A DNA stretch of 64,000 bases, taken from positions 82,668-146,667 of the forward strand of contig DIHO01000011.1 in assembly GCA_002420185.1 (NCBI GenBank), given 5' to 3'. Under the pieces are notes generated by a model. That model worked only from the letters and a program-made list of their open reading frames with translations. It did not search any database and was not told the origin of the DNA. Within the stretch, counting starts at the first letter, position 1, and each line of letters starts with the position of its first letter. The position numbers and the translations under genes were made by a program. This DNA comes from Opitutales bacterium UBA5694. GTDB lineage: Bacteria; Verrucomicrobiota; Verrucomicrobiia; Opitutales; Opitutaceae. This document shows positions 56,405-64,000 of this stretch, one piece after another.

Positions 56405-56637
56405 TTTGCGAACCGAAACCGACGAACTACGACCGCAGGTAGTCCCACAGCTTCTCGCCGGAGATGCAGTAGTGAGTCGTCCCGACCATTCATTTTCCCT
56501 TCCTGCTTGTGACAGGGTGAGGACGTCTCTTCCCCTCCGCGTCAAACCAACTACGTTAATCATTCTGATACGCCGAGACTGGCGAGCCCAAAAAGGCAGT
56601 ACTACCCAGACTAAAGCACTGAGCTACTTAAGATTCT

Positions 56638-57930
56638 CTAATCATCAATGGCCTGGAACACCAGTTGACGGAATTTCCAACCTGTCGTATCCGGGCTAAT
56701 CGAATTTCTTGTCTGTTTGAGAATGATACCAATTACTTGTTCCTTTGGATCTGCAAAGTACTGGGAATTGAAATAGCCGCCCCAGTTGAAAGTGCCCTCG
56801 CTGCCAAGTCCGCCCTTTGCAACACCGTTTTTATCAAGCACACTGAACGCCAGACCGTGGTAGCTGGTGTCACTCCCAATGTCGATTTGGTTTGCCATAA
56901 TCGTATCGATGGTCGTCCGGCTGAGAAAACGGATTCCATTGATTTCCCCACCATTTAAATACATCTGTAAAAAGGTGGCGTAATCGTAGGCCGTACTAGA
57001 CAAGCCGGCTCCTCCACTAAAGTAGGTCTTTGCACCTTTCAATGGGAAGTCGGCATCATAATAGCCTTCTACACCATGGTGTTTACTCCACTTTTCGTTT
57101 TTACCCTCGTAGGTCGTCACTAGACGGTGAGCCTTGTCATCGGTAAGATAGAAGTAGGTATCGTCCATTCCAAGCGGTTTGAAAAGGCGTTCTTTCAGAA
57201 ACAGGTCGAAGGGCATTCCAGAAAGCACCTCAATCAAGTAGCCCGCTACATCCAATCCGAGTGAATACCGGTACCTTCCACCTGGTTCGAAAACCAAAGG
57301 TAAAGTCGCTAGCGTTTTGATATTGTGTGCCAAGATAATCGGATCAGTCGTCCAGGCATCCACGATGCCCGCTTCACTGTAAATCGCTTTGATCCCCTTG
57401 TTGGGGTCGATCAGCCCGTACCCCAATCCAGAGCTGTGCGTGAGCAAATGGCGTATCTGAATTTCGTTCTTGGCCGGAATGGTGGTGTAACTTCCATCTG
57501 ACTCGTTGTAAGTATCTAATAATTTGGGATTACTAAACTCTGGTATGTACTTCGAAACTGGGTCGTCCAGTTTGAACCTCCCCTCTTCCCACAGCATCAT
57601 GAGCGCGGTAGAGGTAATCGCTTTGGTTTGGGACGCGATTCGGAAGATGTCGTTTCTCTCCATCTTTCGATCCGATTCAATATTCGCCAATCCAAATGCT
57701 TTATGATATACTATTTTTCCCTTACGCGAGACCAGTGCCACTAGTCCTGGTATTTCCTTGTTAATAATTGCTTCTTCGGCCATCTTGTCGATGAGGGCGA
57801 GCCGTTCCGATGACATCCCAACAGACCGCGAGGAGGCCTTAGCTAGCTTCGGTGATTTTTGCCCAGATGGCGTCTGGGCAATCAGGGGCAGGAATAATAG
57901 AATCGAGAGAATCAGAAAACGAAGTATCAT
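56638..57930 (-). CDS. Secreted serine hydrolase, beta-lactamase/DD-peptidase fold
   Basis: 430 residues from the ATG at 57928-57930, which opens a signal peptide (MILRFLILSILLFLPLIAQ). Class C-like motifs are complete: Ser100-x-x-Lys103 in IASQTKAITS, Tyr in RYRYSLGLDV near 212-215, and a late GTFNWGGY strand. FEPGGRYRYSLGL is typical of the esterase-type beta-lactamase family (EstB-like). It probably cleaves esters or peptides rather than antibiotics. An upstream ATG at 57966 adds 12 residues. Confidence 0.9.
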   Translation of the reverse strand: MILRFLILSILLFLPLIAQTPSGQKSPKLAKASSRSVGMSSERLALIDKMAEEAIINKEIPGLVALVSRKGKIVYHKAFGLANIESDRKMERNDIFRIASQTKAITSTALMMLWEEGRFKLDDPVSKYIPEFSNPKLLDTYNESDGSYTTIPAKNEIQIRHLLTHSSGLGYGLIDPNKGIKAIYSEAGIVDAWTTDPIILAHNIKTLATLPLVFEPGGRYRYSLGLDVAGYLIEVLSGMPFDLFLKERLFKPLGMDDTYFYLTDDKAHRLVTTYEGKNEKWSKHHGVEGYYDADFPLKGAKTYFSGGAGLSSTAYDYATFLQMYLNGGEINGIRFLSRTTIDTIMANQIDIGSDTSYHGLAFSVLDKNGVAKGGLGSEGTFNWGGYFNSQYFADPKEQVIGIILKQTRNSISPDTTGWKFRQLVFQAIDD

Positions 57931-58473
57931 AGTAGGTACCCTTGCCATCTCACAAGAACGAGCCAATCCAACGATTGGTAGCCCTAATCGTCGAGTAGGA
58001 AATTTCCTTCAAAGGCCTTCAAAGTTTAACGAAGCTCTCACCATGTTCGAGACTTTTTGCAAAAATAATTCGATTTAGTTCAAAACTCATTTTAGTCTCT
58101 GCTTCGATCTTGCACTTAGGCCTGACCGACCAACCGGTAACAATAACCGACACTTTAGAGGATTTTCAGGATAATCCTCGCCCCACCGATGACACCAAAA
58201 GCCCAGCGACGATTCTGGAACCAGGGTAGGAGTCTGAACAGTGGTCGTCAAATCAGTCGACGGATCGTTTGGCGAGGTCCGTCTCGAGGACCACGAGATC
58301 GAAGAAGAAGAAGAAGAATGTTCGCACAATATACACCGCTTAAGCAAAAAACCAATAATGGAAAAAGACCCACGCCTTTATCAAGTCCGAGCCGGAATCT
58401 GCAAAGGGCCGAACGAAGCGGCAACCATCGATCAACAGTCAATTTGGCGAAATTCAGATTTCCGCCGCTTGGA
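57931..58473. other. Intergenic region with (GAA)6 tract
   Basis: Contains a short GAA microsatellite at about 58299-58316 and overlapping non-convincing frames. A plus frame at 58241-58477 has an interesting tail (KKPIMEKDPRLYQVRAGICK) but no start context or family I recognise. Confidence 0.4.
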
Positions 58474-58779
58474 TTAAGCGCTCTCGAGCACTTTCAAATT
58501 GATGTCTTCGACCATACCTTTGACGCGCTCCCGAAAAGCGAGCATATGAGGTGCTACCAAATGTGCTTTCAGATCACCTAGCGTGTTCCATTTTTCAATA
58601 ACCGTGACTACGTTTTCGTCAAGACTCTGCCCTGGAAGATCAGCATCCATATCTACGGCGGGCGTGTACCGAATACAGCCCTCTTCCTCCAGAACGGCTG
58701 GAACATTTGATTTGAATATTGTTATGAAATCGGCCCTCTGGTCCTCTTTCACTCGGATCGATGCAATGACATTTACCAT
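58474..58779 (-). CDS. ABM-domain (antibiotic biosynthesis monooxygenase-like) protein
   Basis: 101-residue dimeric ferredoxin-like fold of the YgiN/ABM family, in which members act as quinol or small-aromatic monooxygenases or in stress response. VNVIASIRVKEDQRADF starts the first strand; VIEKWNTLGDLKAHLVAPHM carries the conserved W and H-x-x-x-PH segment. EEEGCIRYTPAVD lies between. Length fits the family. Function in this organism is not determined. Confidence 0.88.
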   Translation of the reverse strand: MVNVIASIRVKEDQRADFITIFKSNVPAVLEEEGCIRYTPAVDMDADLPGQSLDENVVTVIEKWNTLGDLKAHLVAPHMLAFRERVKGMVEDINLKVLESA

Positions 58780-58807
58780 CTGGAATAGTCTTTTGACTCA
58801 GCGAGAT

Positions 58808-59041
58808 CTACGCAACGCTTCTGTAAGGAATAGCGATATTTGACTTAAATTTCGCGAACTTAATTAAGAGCTTCCGAATCTTGGAAAAAGGCCCAATCGG
58901 CTTATCCAGCGGCATTAGAGCAAAGCCCCATGATAAAAAACTAGGTGGTGTCTTTTTTACCCCCCAGTTTTTCGATATATCACGAATCCAGACTAGTAGA
59001 TTCCGAATACGGAATTGATTGAGGAACTCCTCGGAATTCAA
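58808..59041 (-). CDS. Hypothetical protein, 77 residues
   Basis: Basic, mixed helical protein (FLNQFRIRNLLVWIRDISKN and IGPFSKIRKLLIKFAKFKSN). It lies between the ABM gene and TIGR03643 gene on the same strand. No family recognised; only size, position and composition support it. Confidence 0.35.
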   Translation of the reverse strand: MNSEEFLNQFRIRNLLVWIRDISKNWGVKKTPPSFLSWGFALMPLDKPIGPFSKIRKLLIKFAKFKSNIAIPYRSVA

Positions 59042-59079
59042 AACACGCGTTACTTTAAAAAATGAGGAGCCAACTCGTG

Positions 59080-59379
59080 CTAATCAATGAATCCATCTTG
59101 ACGTCTCTTATTCGTTATTTCTTTTCTGGAGTACTCAAATTTTTTACCATGCTTGAGAGCTTTTTCGTTAACCCTTTTTCTCCATAATTTGAATGAATTA
59201 AGCTTAAGCTCTCTACGCATAATTTTAATAACTTCGGATTCTGTTTTCCCAGTCTTTTTTTCTATTTCCTCAAAAGTGATCCGGTCGGCCCAAGCTGCCC
59301 AAATGATCCAACTTGGATCATTCAGATTCGGTTCTGGATTTTTTACCTTCGTTATAGGTCTATCGCCCCGTTTTTTCAC
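59080..59379 (-). CDS. TIGR03643/DUF2805 family protein
   Basis: 99 residues. DPSWIIWAAWADRITFEEIE then VIKIMRRELKLNSFKLWRKR is the family signature (AWxDRTxFExIxxxxGLxExEVIxLMRxxLKxxSFxLWRKRV). The family has a predicted helix-turn-helix-like core and no known function. Members often lie beside DUF2256 and iron-sulfur cryptochrome/photolyase genes; here a DUF2256 gene lies 224 bases away in the opposite direction. Confidence 0.9.
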   Translation of the reverse strand: MKKRGDRPITKVKNPEPNLNDPSWIIWAAWADRITFEEIEKKTGKTESEVIKIMRRELKLNSFKLWRKRVNEKALKHGKKFEYSRKEITNKRRQDGFID

Positions 59380-59603
59380 TAACTAAAAGTAATACTGATC
59401 GTGATTTAATTTCAAGTCGGAGCTACATTACATACTTCGCGTCCTTCGGTACCTTTGAAACAAAATATAACCTTCCCCAAGAAATACCCTAATCCACAAG
59501 CATCAATTCCACTTTTTACCTATTAAATGCAATCTCTTTGTGCTGACTTCGACATTCTTTTTCTATTGGTCGGATACTCAAACTCTGAAAAATCTGGGAA
59601 TCG

Positions 59604-59753
59604 ATGAGCAAAACCCGAATCAAGTTCAATTTTCCAAGTAAGGTTTGTCCCGTTTGCCAAAGGCCTTTCAACTGGCGGAAAAAATGGGAACGATGCTGGG
59701 AAGAAGTTATCTATTGCTCAAAGAGCTGTAGCCGAAAACGGAGGACAAAATAA
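59604..59753 (+). CDS. DUF2256 family protein (49 residues)
   Basis: Small zinc-ribbon-like protein: KVCPVCQRPFNWRKKWERCW then EEVIYCSKSCSRKRR. Two Cys pairs (CPVC and CSKSC) should bind one zinc. Length is usual for the family. ATG at 59604 with GGGAA just upstream. Function unknown; typical neighbours are TIGR03643 and photolyase/cryptochrome genes. Confidence 0.92.
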   Translation: MSKTRIKFNFPSKVCPVCQRPFNWRKKWERCWEEVIYCSKSCSRKRRTK

Positions 59754-60541
59754 AGCCGCCTATCACTTAAATTAACAATTCAATTACAACATTAGTAATT
59801 GACGCCCTCTCGCACTTGATGTTCCGAAGGAAAGCTTCTACTCGTTTTAGCGGCAGTGGACGATTGGCAGGTAAATGCTTTCATATTGAAGCTTTGAATA
59901 CGTTAATGGATTCAGTTGGAGCATTCTCTTTGATTCCCAAAGCCGAAGTCCTCCATCGAGCGACTGTTGAAACTCTTGGCGTATTCGTAATGCTTCGGGC
60001 GTCCGGGATCGATCTAGGGAATTTTAATCCCGTTGCCCCTTAACTATCGCTGCATAGCCTTCGCCATGATCTCGGGCCCTTTATCCGAGCGGATATGTAT
60101 TCATGTGCCCACACTCAAGTATCGCCTTTTGTCGCAAGGCCAGTACATCTTAGACCCTGACGATCTATCACAGAAATCGGATTATCTAATCGGCAGTGCA
60201 TCGCTTATTCGTCTTCGATGATCTTCCATTCTTTGATCGTCGAAAATCATCTCATCTGATTTAGGCTAGTCTACGGTGGCCTAACTAGCACGACTTTAAT
60301 TTTGGAAAGAATCGCCGGAATATCCTCGTATACCCGATTAGCGAAGAAAACGTTTTCTCCGCTGGGCGACATCTTTTCGATTAGTAGAACGGGTATGGAT
60401 TTATTGTACTGAGCTTACTTTAAGCCGACTTTCTCAGCATCGAAAATTTTCGCTTCTAGCCAAAACCTGTTGCGAGCAATCCAAAAATGAGAGCAGGCAT
60501 ACCGCCCGATAAAAAGATCGTGAACTACTGCCGATTTCTTT
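59754..60541. other. Gene-poor stretch
   Basis: Short plus-strand frames (59816-60043 and 60033-60221) have no recognisable motif or ribosome site. Some stretches look like old coding sequence (FHIEALNTLMDSVGAF), but I cannot assign them. Confidence 0.4.
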
Positions 60542-60937
60542 TTAACACAGTAGACGTCCGCCCGTGGGACTTCCTTTTCTTCGCCAGCTTAGTGGTCCTA
60601 ATACCTTGATGGTCAGATCGAACGCACAGGCTACCATCGCTACCAAAATAGAGAAGACCATAGCGACCATGAGAACCACAAATCGATAGGTCCATAATTG
60701 TAAACAAAACTCCTCGAAAGTCGCGTTCGCAACTTGAATGACCAGCCAACCATCAGGTAAACAATCGCAATGCACACGAAATGCCTGCCCTTCAGCTCGG
60801 CTCACAACGCGGAGAATCTCACCTATCGTGAGGTACTCGAATAGGACGGTCCGGATAGACTTCGGGGGGTCGGCCAGGCTCTTTATCCACGGGGACTGGT
60901 GCTTGGTTATAAAGCTAAAAAACCTAATGACGGAGGA
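60542..60937 (-). pseudogene. Remnant of a sensor histidine kinase N-terminal domain
   Basis: The 131-codon open frame begins after a TGA (60938-60940) and has no start. LTIGEILRVVSRAEGQAFRV then CLPDGWLVIQVANATFEEFC is the periplasmic 2CSK_N-like pattern, followed by a membrane helix (VVLMVAMVFSILVAMVACAF) and KVLGPL, the start of a HAMP linker. The frame then stops. The kinase core is absent. Confidence 0.45.
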
Positions 60938-61279
60938 TCAACACCCTAGAGATACAAGCTCCGATAGATGGCCTGCGGGGTTACACCTCACTAGCCGTAT
61001 CCGATTCCAATCTAAAGTCGATTTAAAGCTCTGAATTCGTTTTTTTGACTAGCAGCGACTTGGAGTATCTCGAAAAAACTGTCGGAGAGTACATATAAGT
61101 GTTCACTTATCGTCTAGCCATCGAAAGGTTTTCTTCAGCTTATGAGCCAGCGGAAGGATGAATCGACATCAAACAGGCACCCAGTGTTTATTCGTTTAAC
61201 AGAGATTCTGCTTGAAACTGCATCGCACATCGCAAATCTCTCCCCTTCTTTCGTTTCCGCGTTGGCGGCAAACGCAAAT
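60938..61279. other. Intergenic region upstream of tRNA-Cys
   Basis: 340 bases with no supported ORF. The last part should contain the tRNA promoter. Confidence 0.4.
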
Positions 61280-61353
61280 GGCGTGGTAGCCAAGTGGTAA
61301 GGCCGAGCTCTGCAAAAGCTCTATCGCGGGTTCGATTCCCGCCCACGCCTCCA
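61280..61353 (+). tRNA. tRNA-Cys (anticodon GCA)
   Basis: GGCGTGG pairs with CCACGCC. Anticodon stem GAGCT/AGCTC closes loop CTGCAAA with GCA at 61312-61314. T arm GCGGGTTCGATTCCCGC, discriminator T, encoded CCA. An integrase gene begins 110 bases downstream, the standard layout for a tRNA-targeted island. Confidence 0.96.
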
Positions 61354-61462
61354 ACTTAAGTACTGACCGTCAAGCACTTAGGAAAAATACTGGTGGCCGT
61401 TCCACCGCATTTCTACCAAATTTTTCATTGCCAGACGGGTGTCAGTGGCATTGAATTAGGGA

Positions 61463-62341
61463 ATGCCGGCTTCAGCGAGCATAGCGTCCCCTATTGAGTT
61501 TCCGAAGGCTTCTGGAATACGTATTGGAGCTGTCTCGAAGAAAACAGATGGAAAAATTTTCAGCTTGTCATACAGGGTGAATCTGCCTGCCGCGATGACA
61601 GGCAAAGGCCGCGTGCAGAAGCAGTTTTCGTCTCTTCGCGCGGCAAAGGATTTCGCCAGTCATCAACACCGAAACGCGCGAAGGCACGGGCATCATATTT
61701 TCACCCTGACTCCAGATCAATTGTTCGACTGTTCGAAGGCACTTAGATTATTGGAGGGTACAGATCTCAGACTCGAGCAGGTAGTCGAATACGCTTTGCC
61801 AAAACTCAAGCCGGAGCAAGAGGACGTTACTGTTCAACAGGCCGTCCACTTGCTCTTGAAGGCAAAAAGCGAGATGAATCTCAGGGATCGCACGACTAAG
61901 GACTTGAGAGTCAGGCTGGCAAAGTTTCGCGAATCTTTCGGCAGCCGTTCTATCTCGGATGTTAATGCTGAAGATGTTCTGGATTGGATACGTAGCCTAG
62001 GGCTAGCTCCAAGAACTAGAAGGAACTATTACCAGACTGTCAGAACCCTATACTCCTGGGCTAAAGACGAGAGATTGCTCAAGGAGGATCCCCTCGCCTC
62101 GGTTCCCAAATCGAAGTTGAAGCATCTTTTCGGCAAGCAGGACGAGAGGTCGCCGGAAATCTACACGCCCATGGAGACGCGGCGACTGTTGGAAAACAGT
62201 ATTGGATGCGAGATAATGCCGCTAATAGTTCTGGGCTTCTTTTGCGGATTGCGAACCGCGGAATTGCTCCAGCTAGATTGGGAAGATGTGAAGAGGCTTG
62301 AGGGTCCGCTGGGTTCCTTTGCGAAGCTCACGACTACTTGA
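61463..62341 (+). pseudogene. Tyrosine recombinase (integrase), C-terminally truncated
   Basis: 292 residues. The N-terminal arm-type and core-binding parts are present (TVQQAVHLLLKAKSEMNLRD, LGLAPRTRRNYYQTVRTLYS). The catalytic domain begins with VLGFFCGLRTAELLQLDWED, which holds the first catalytic Arg. The later H-x-x-R and Tyr are missing because the frame runs into a methylase fragment at 62338. It cannot recombine DNA by itself. Located directly behind tRNA-Cys, it was probably the island's own integrase before a deletion. Confidence 0.85.
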
Positions 62342-62610
62342 GAAGCGGCAATCTCAGCACGGCCCAGCTTAAGCAGCTACAGGAGTCCACCTTCTACGGG
62401 AAGGAGAAGAAGAGTTTGGCCTACGTCATAGCCATCATGAACATGATACTGCATGGCATCGAAGCTCCAAACATACTGCATACCAACACGCTCGCAGAGA
62501 ACATAGCCGACATACAGAACAAGGACAGGTACGATGTGATATTGGCTAATCCCCCTTTCGGCGGAAAGGAGCGGAAGGAGGTGCAGCAGAATTTCCTAGC
62601 AGGATGGTAA
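62338..62610 (+). pseudogene. hsdM: Fragment of type I restriction methylase HsdM
   Basis: 90 codons from the middle of HsdM. YGKEKKSLAYVIAIMNMILH, then GIEAPNILHTNTLAENIADI, then the adenine-methylase motif IV in ILANPPFGGKERKEVQQNF. Both the SAM-binding N-terminal part and everything after QQNF are missing. The left join is with the integrase fragment; the right join falls between QQNF and LAGW. Other hsd genes are not in the window. Confidence 0.85.
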
Positions 62611-62807
62611 AGTCTGGTCATCATTGGGCATCGTTGGGCAAAACCTAACAAAAACAAACACAATCAATCTGTATCAACCACTCCTGCCCAAACCATACCA
62701 AACATGCCCGTACCCATTCTCGTACCCGTTAGATTTTAATTGTGGGCGTGCCCATTCAGGAGTTAGACTTAGAAATCATGACGACATTTCAAAGGAGCAT
62801 TATCACC

Positions 62808-64000
62808 ATGCAAAACCAACATCAGTTTATTCGCAAGACGGCAGCAGTTTTGATGGCTTTCGCCCTCATCGCCAGTCTGCTGCCGAGCTTCGCCGCCGCG
62901 CAAAACCTGCCAACCATGGAGGAGCGCGCCGCCTGGTTGATCGAACAGTGCCGTGGCGAAAGCATAAAACCCAACGCAAAGCACGGGCCTGCGGTGGCCT
63001 TGGCGCGTCTCGCGCTGAACCCTGACGACGCCCATGTGATCGACAGGGTCACCCACTACTATGATGAATTACCCGCCGGGAAAAACGGCGAGCAGTTCAC
63101 CTACTACGGCGTGGCCTGGGTGCTGGGCAAGTACTGGGATAAGTTTACCCCGGCACAACGCGATCACCTGAAGTCCAGAATCAAAGGCTTCAGCGATCTT
63201 CTGGGGCACGGGACCGAGAACCACGCCATCATGAAGGGCGCTGCCGCCTATCTCTTCGCCCAGTATTGGCCCGACGAAAGTGGTTGGGTGAGGGGCGAGA
63301 AAACAAGTGCGGAAGTCATGGAGACGGCACGCGATCAAATGCTGGCGGTGATGCGCAGTCTCTACGATAAGGGATATGCGGAGGACCTCTCGCCGACCTA
63401 CGCGCCGGTTCATCTGGCTCCCTACTACGCCCTCTACGAATGCGCCACGGATCCTGAGATGAAAGCTGCGGCCGACGCGGCGCTCCACTTCCACCTCGCC
63501 AACATAGCGGCCAACCACTTCGAGGGCACGACAATCCCTCCCGTGGACCGCGATAAGCCATCAAGAATCGAGAACACAAACACGAGCAAAGATCGTAAGA
63601 ACCTGAACACATCCTGGATACACTGGCTCTACTGGGCCGACGCGCAGAACTGGATGGCGTCGTCCAAACCTAGCAGATCAAATGATATCCGCATCACTTA
63701 CTCGGCTGTTACCAGTTGGAGGCCCCCCGCCGCCATCGATTGCCTTGCTAGGGGGAAGACAGTCCCCTATGAGTTAACCGGAGCGGCTTCTGCTTTTGGC
63801 TTTTGGGGAGGGGGCGCACCGGCGAATTGCATGCGCTATGTCTACCGCAACGAACTCTACGCCATGGGGAGTGGGTTCTTCCGATATGCTCCGCGCGGTT
63901 ACTACGTTTACTACACTGCGTTTCGCCTTATCTATAAGAGCCCCGACCTATACAACTTCCTTGAGTGCTACCATCCCTACTGGAGAAGCAATGACCGCTC
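62808..64000 (+). CDS. Secreted toroid-type protein, possible polysaccharide lyase (continues past window)
   Basis: Open to the window end, 397 codons seen. ATG 62808 has AAAGGAG ten bases upstream; an in-frame ATG at 62778 is the alternative. Signal peptide KTAAVLMAFALIASLLPSFA. Helical body with GTENHAIMKGAAAYLFAQYW near residues 134-153, the type of NHxxM segment found in alginate-lyase/heparinase-like alpha/alpha toroids, then Trp/Tyr-rich segments (NTSWIHWLYWADAQNW). Two sampled 60-base rows are 63% and 68% G+C (hand count), far above the neighbouring integrase (43% in one row), so recent transfer is likely. Enzyme activity is an inference. Confidence 0.75.
   Translation, partial: MQNQHQFIRKTAAVLMAFALIASLLPSFAAAQNLPTMEERAAWLIEQCRGESIKPNAKHGPAVALARLALNPDDAHVIDRVTHYYDELPAGKNGEQFTYYGVAWVLGKYWDKFTPAQRDHLKSRIKGFSDLLGHGTENHAIMKGAAAYLFAQYWPDESGWVRGEKTSAEVMETARDQMLAVMRSLYDKGYAEDLSPTYAPVHLAPYYALYECATDPEMKAAADAALHFHLANIAANHFEGTTIPPVDRDKPSRIENTNTSKDRKNLNTSWIHWLYWADAQNWMASSKPSRSNDIRITYSAVTSWRPPAAIDCLARGKTVPYELTGAASAFGFWGGGAPANCMRYVYRNELYAMGSGFFRYAPRGYYVYYTAFRLIYKSPDLYNFLECYHPYWRSNDR

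Noticed and set aside
56406..56699. 97-codon plus frame after the WYL regulator
   Set aside because: It runs into the antisense of the serine hydrolase and has no recognisable content.
58189..58581. 130-codon Arg-rich plus-strand frame
   Set aside because: It overlaps the real ABM gene in antisense and reads through a GAA repeat; likely chance.
59816..60043. 75-codon frame after DUF2256
   Set aside because: Some protein-like words, but no family, no ribosome site and no continuation; left as possible decayed sequence.
61280..64000. att repeat of the tRNA-Cys 3' end
   Set aside because: I looked for GGGTTCGATTCCCGCCC or the last bases of the tRNA downstream and found none in the window.
1..64000. 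CRISPR arrays, complete IS elements, rRNA genes
   Set aside because: No regularly spaced repeats, no transposase frames with terminal repeats and no rRNA sequence were seen.

Overview
The window looks like a chromosome segment of a marine, polysaccharide-degrading Verrucomicrobiota bacterium, most likely Opitutae/Puniceicoccales-like. This is inferred from gene content, not from a marker-gene search. The supporting content is: many formylglycine (S1) sulfatases, solute:sodium symporters beside a LacI regulator, very large proteins built on the PVC-type 'membrane-bound dehydrogenase' propeller, a TonB-dependent receptor, and verrucomicrobial-style housekeeping genes. Both tRNA genes carry an encoded CCA end.

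Layout. (a) 1-12.98 kb is a sulfated-glycan uptake and processing locus: TonB receptor (cut by the window edge), sulfatase, sodium symporter, LacI regulator, second symporter, esterase overlapping a sulfamidase-like sulfatase, an arylsulfatase and a dead sulfatase remnant. (b) 13-31 kb is core genome: M48 lipoprotein protease, TPR protein, dnaX with a 12-A slippery run, SRP RNA, decayed pilin-like fragments, acs, rho, a toroid-like hypothetical protein, hisF, a glyoxalase, mtaB, a CPBP protease, thiL-tsaE, a large RG-rich probable RNA-binding protein and tRNA-Leu(GAG). (c) 31-38.9 kb starts with a gene-poor stretch. It then holds a ThuA-like lipoprotein, a PVC-type C-terminal remnant, a giant SGNH/propeller/HEAT/cupredoxin protein, an ankyrin lipoprotein and a short pyroglutamyl-peptidase-like protein. 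(d) 39-51.5 kb is a second sulfatase block, all on the minus strand: five sulfatases plus a 1417-residue SGNH/propeller/HEAT/cytochrome c/ThuA fusion. (e) 52-61 kb is mixed: a divergent Nramp-like transporter, a rhomboid, a broken tag gene, a WYL regulator, a serine hydrolase, an ABM-domain monooxygenase, the TIGR03643/DUF2256 pair and a decayed sensor kinase. (f) 61.3-64 kb is an island edge at tRNA-Cys(GCA): a truncated tyrosine integrase running directly into a truncated HsdM fragment, then a GC-rich secreted lyase-like gene that continues past the window.

How it fits together (inference). The TonB receptor imports sulfated oligosaccharides. Eight apparently intact sulfatases with different active-site neighbourhoods remove sulfates of different linkage. 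The esterase removes acyl groups, the symporters import the products, and the LacI protein probably senses an intermediate. The two giant propeller proteins are probable periplasmic sugar or polyol oxidation modules. They share the same core but end in different redox domains (a type-1 copper domain in one, a c-type haem in the other), and ThuA is either fused or encoded next door. This modular pair is the most unusual system here. No sulfatase-maturation enzyme is visible in the window.
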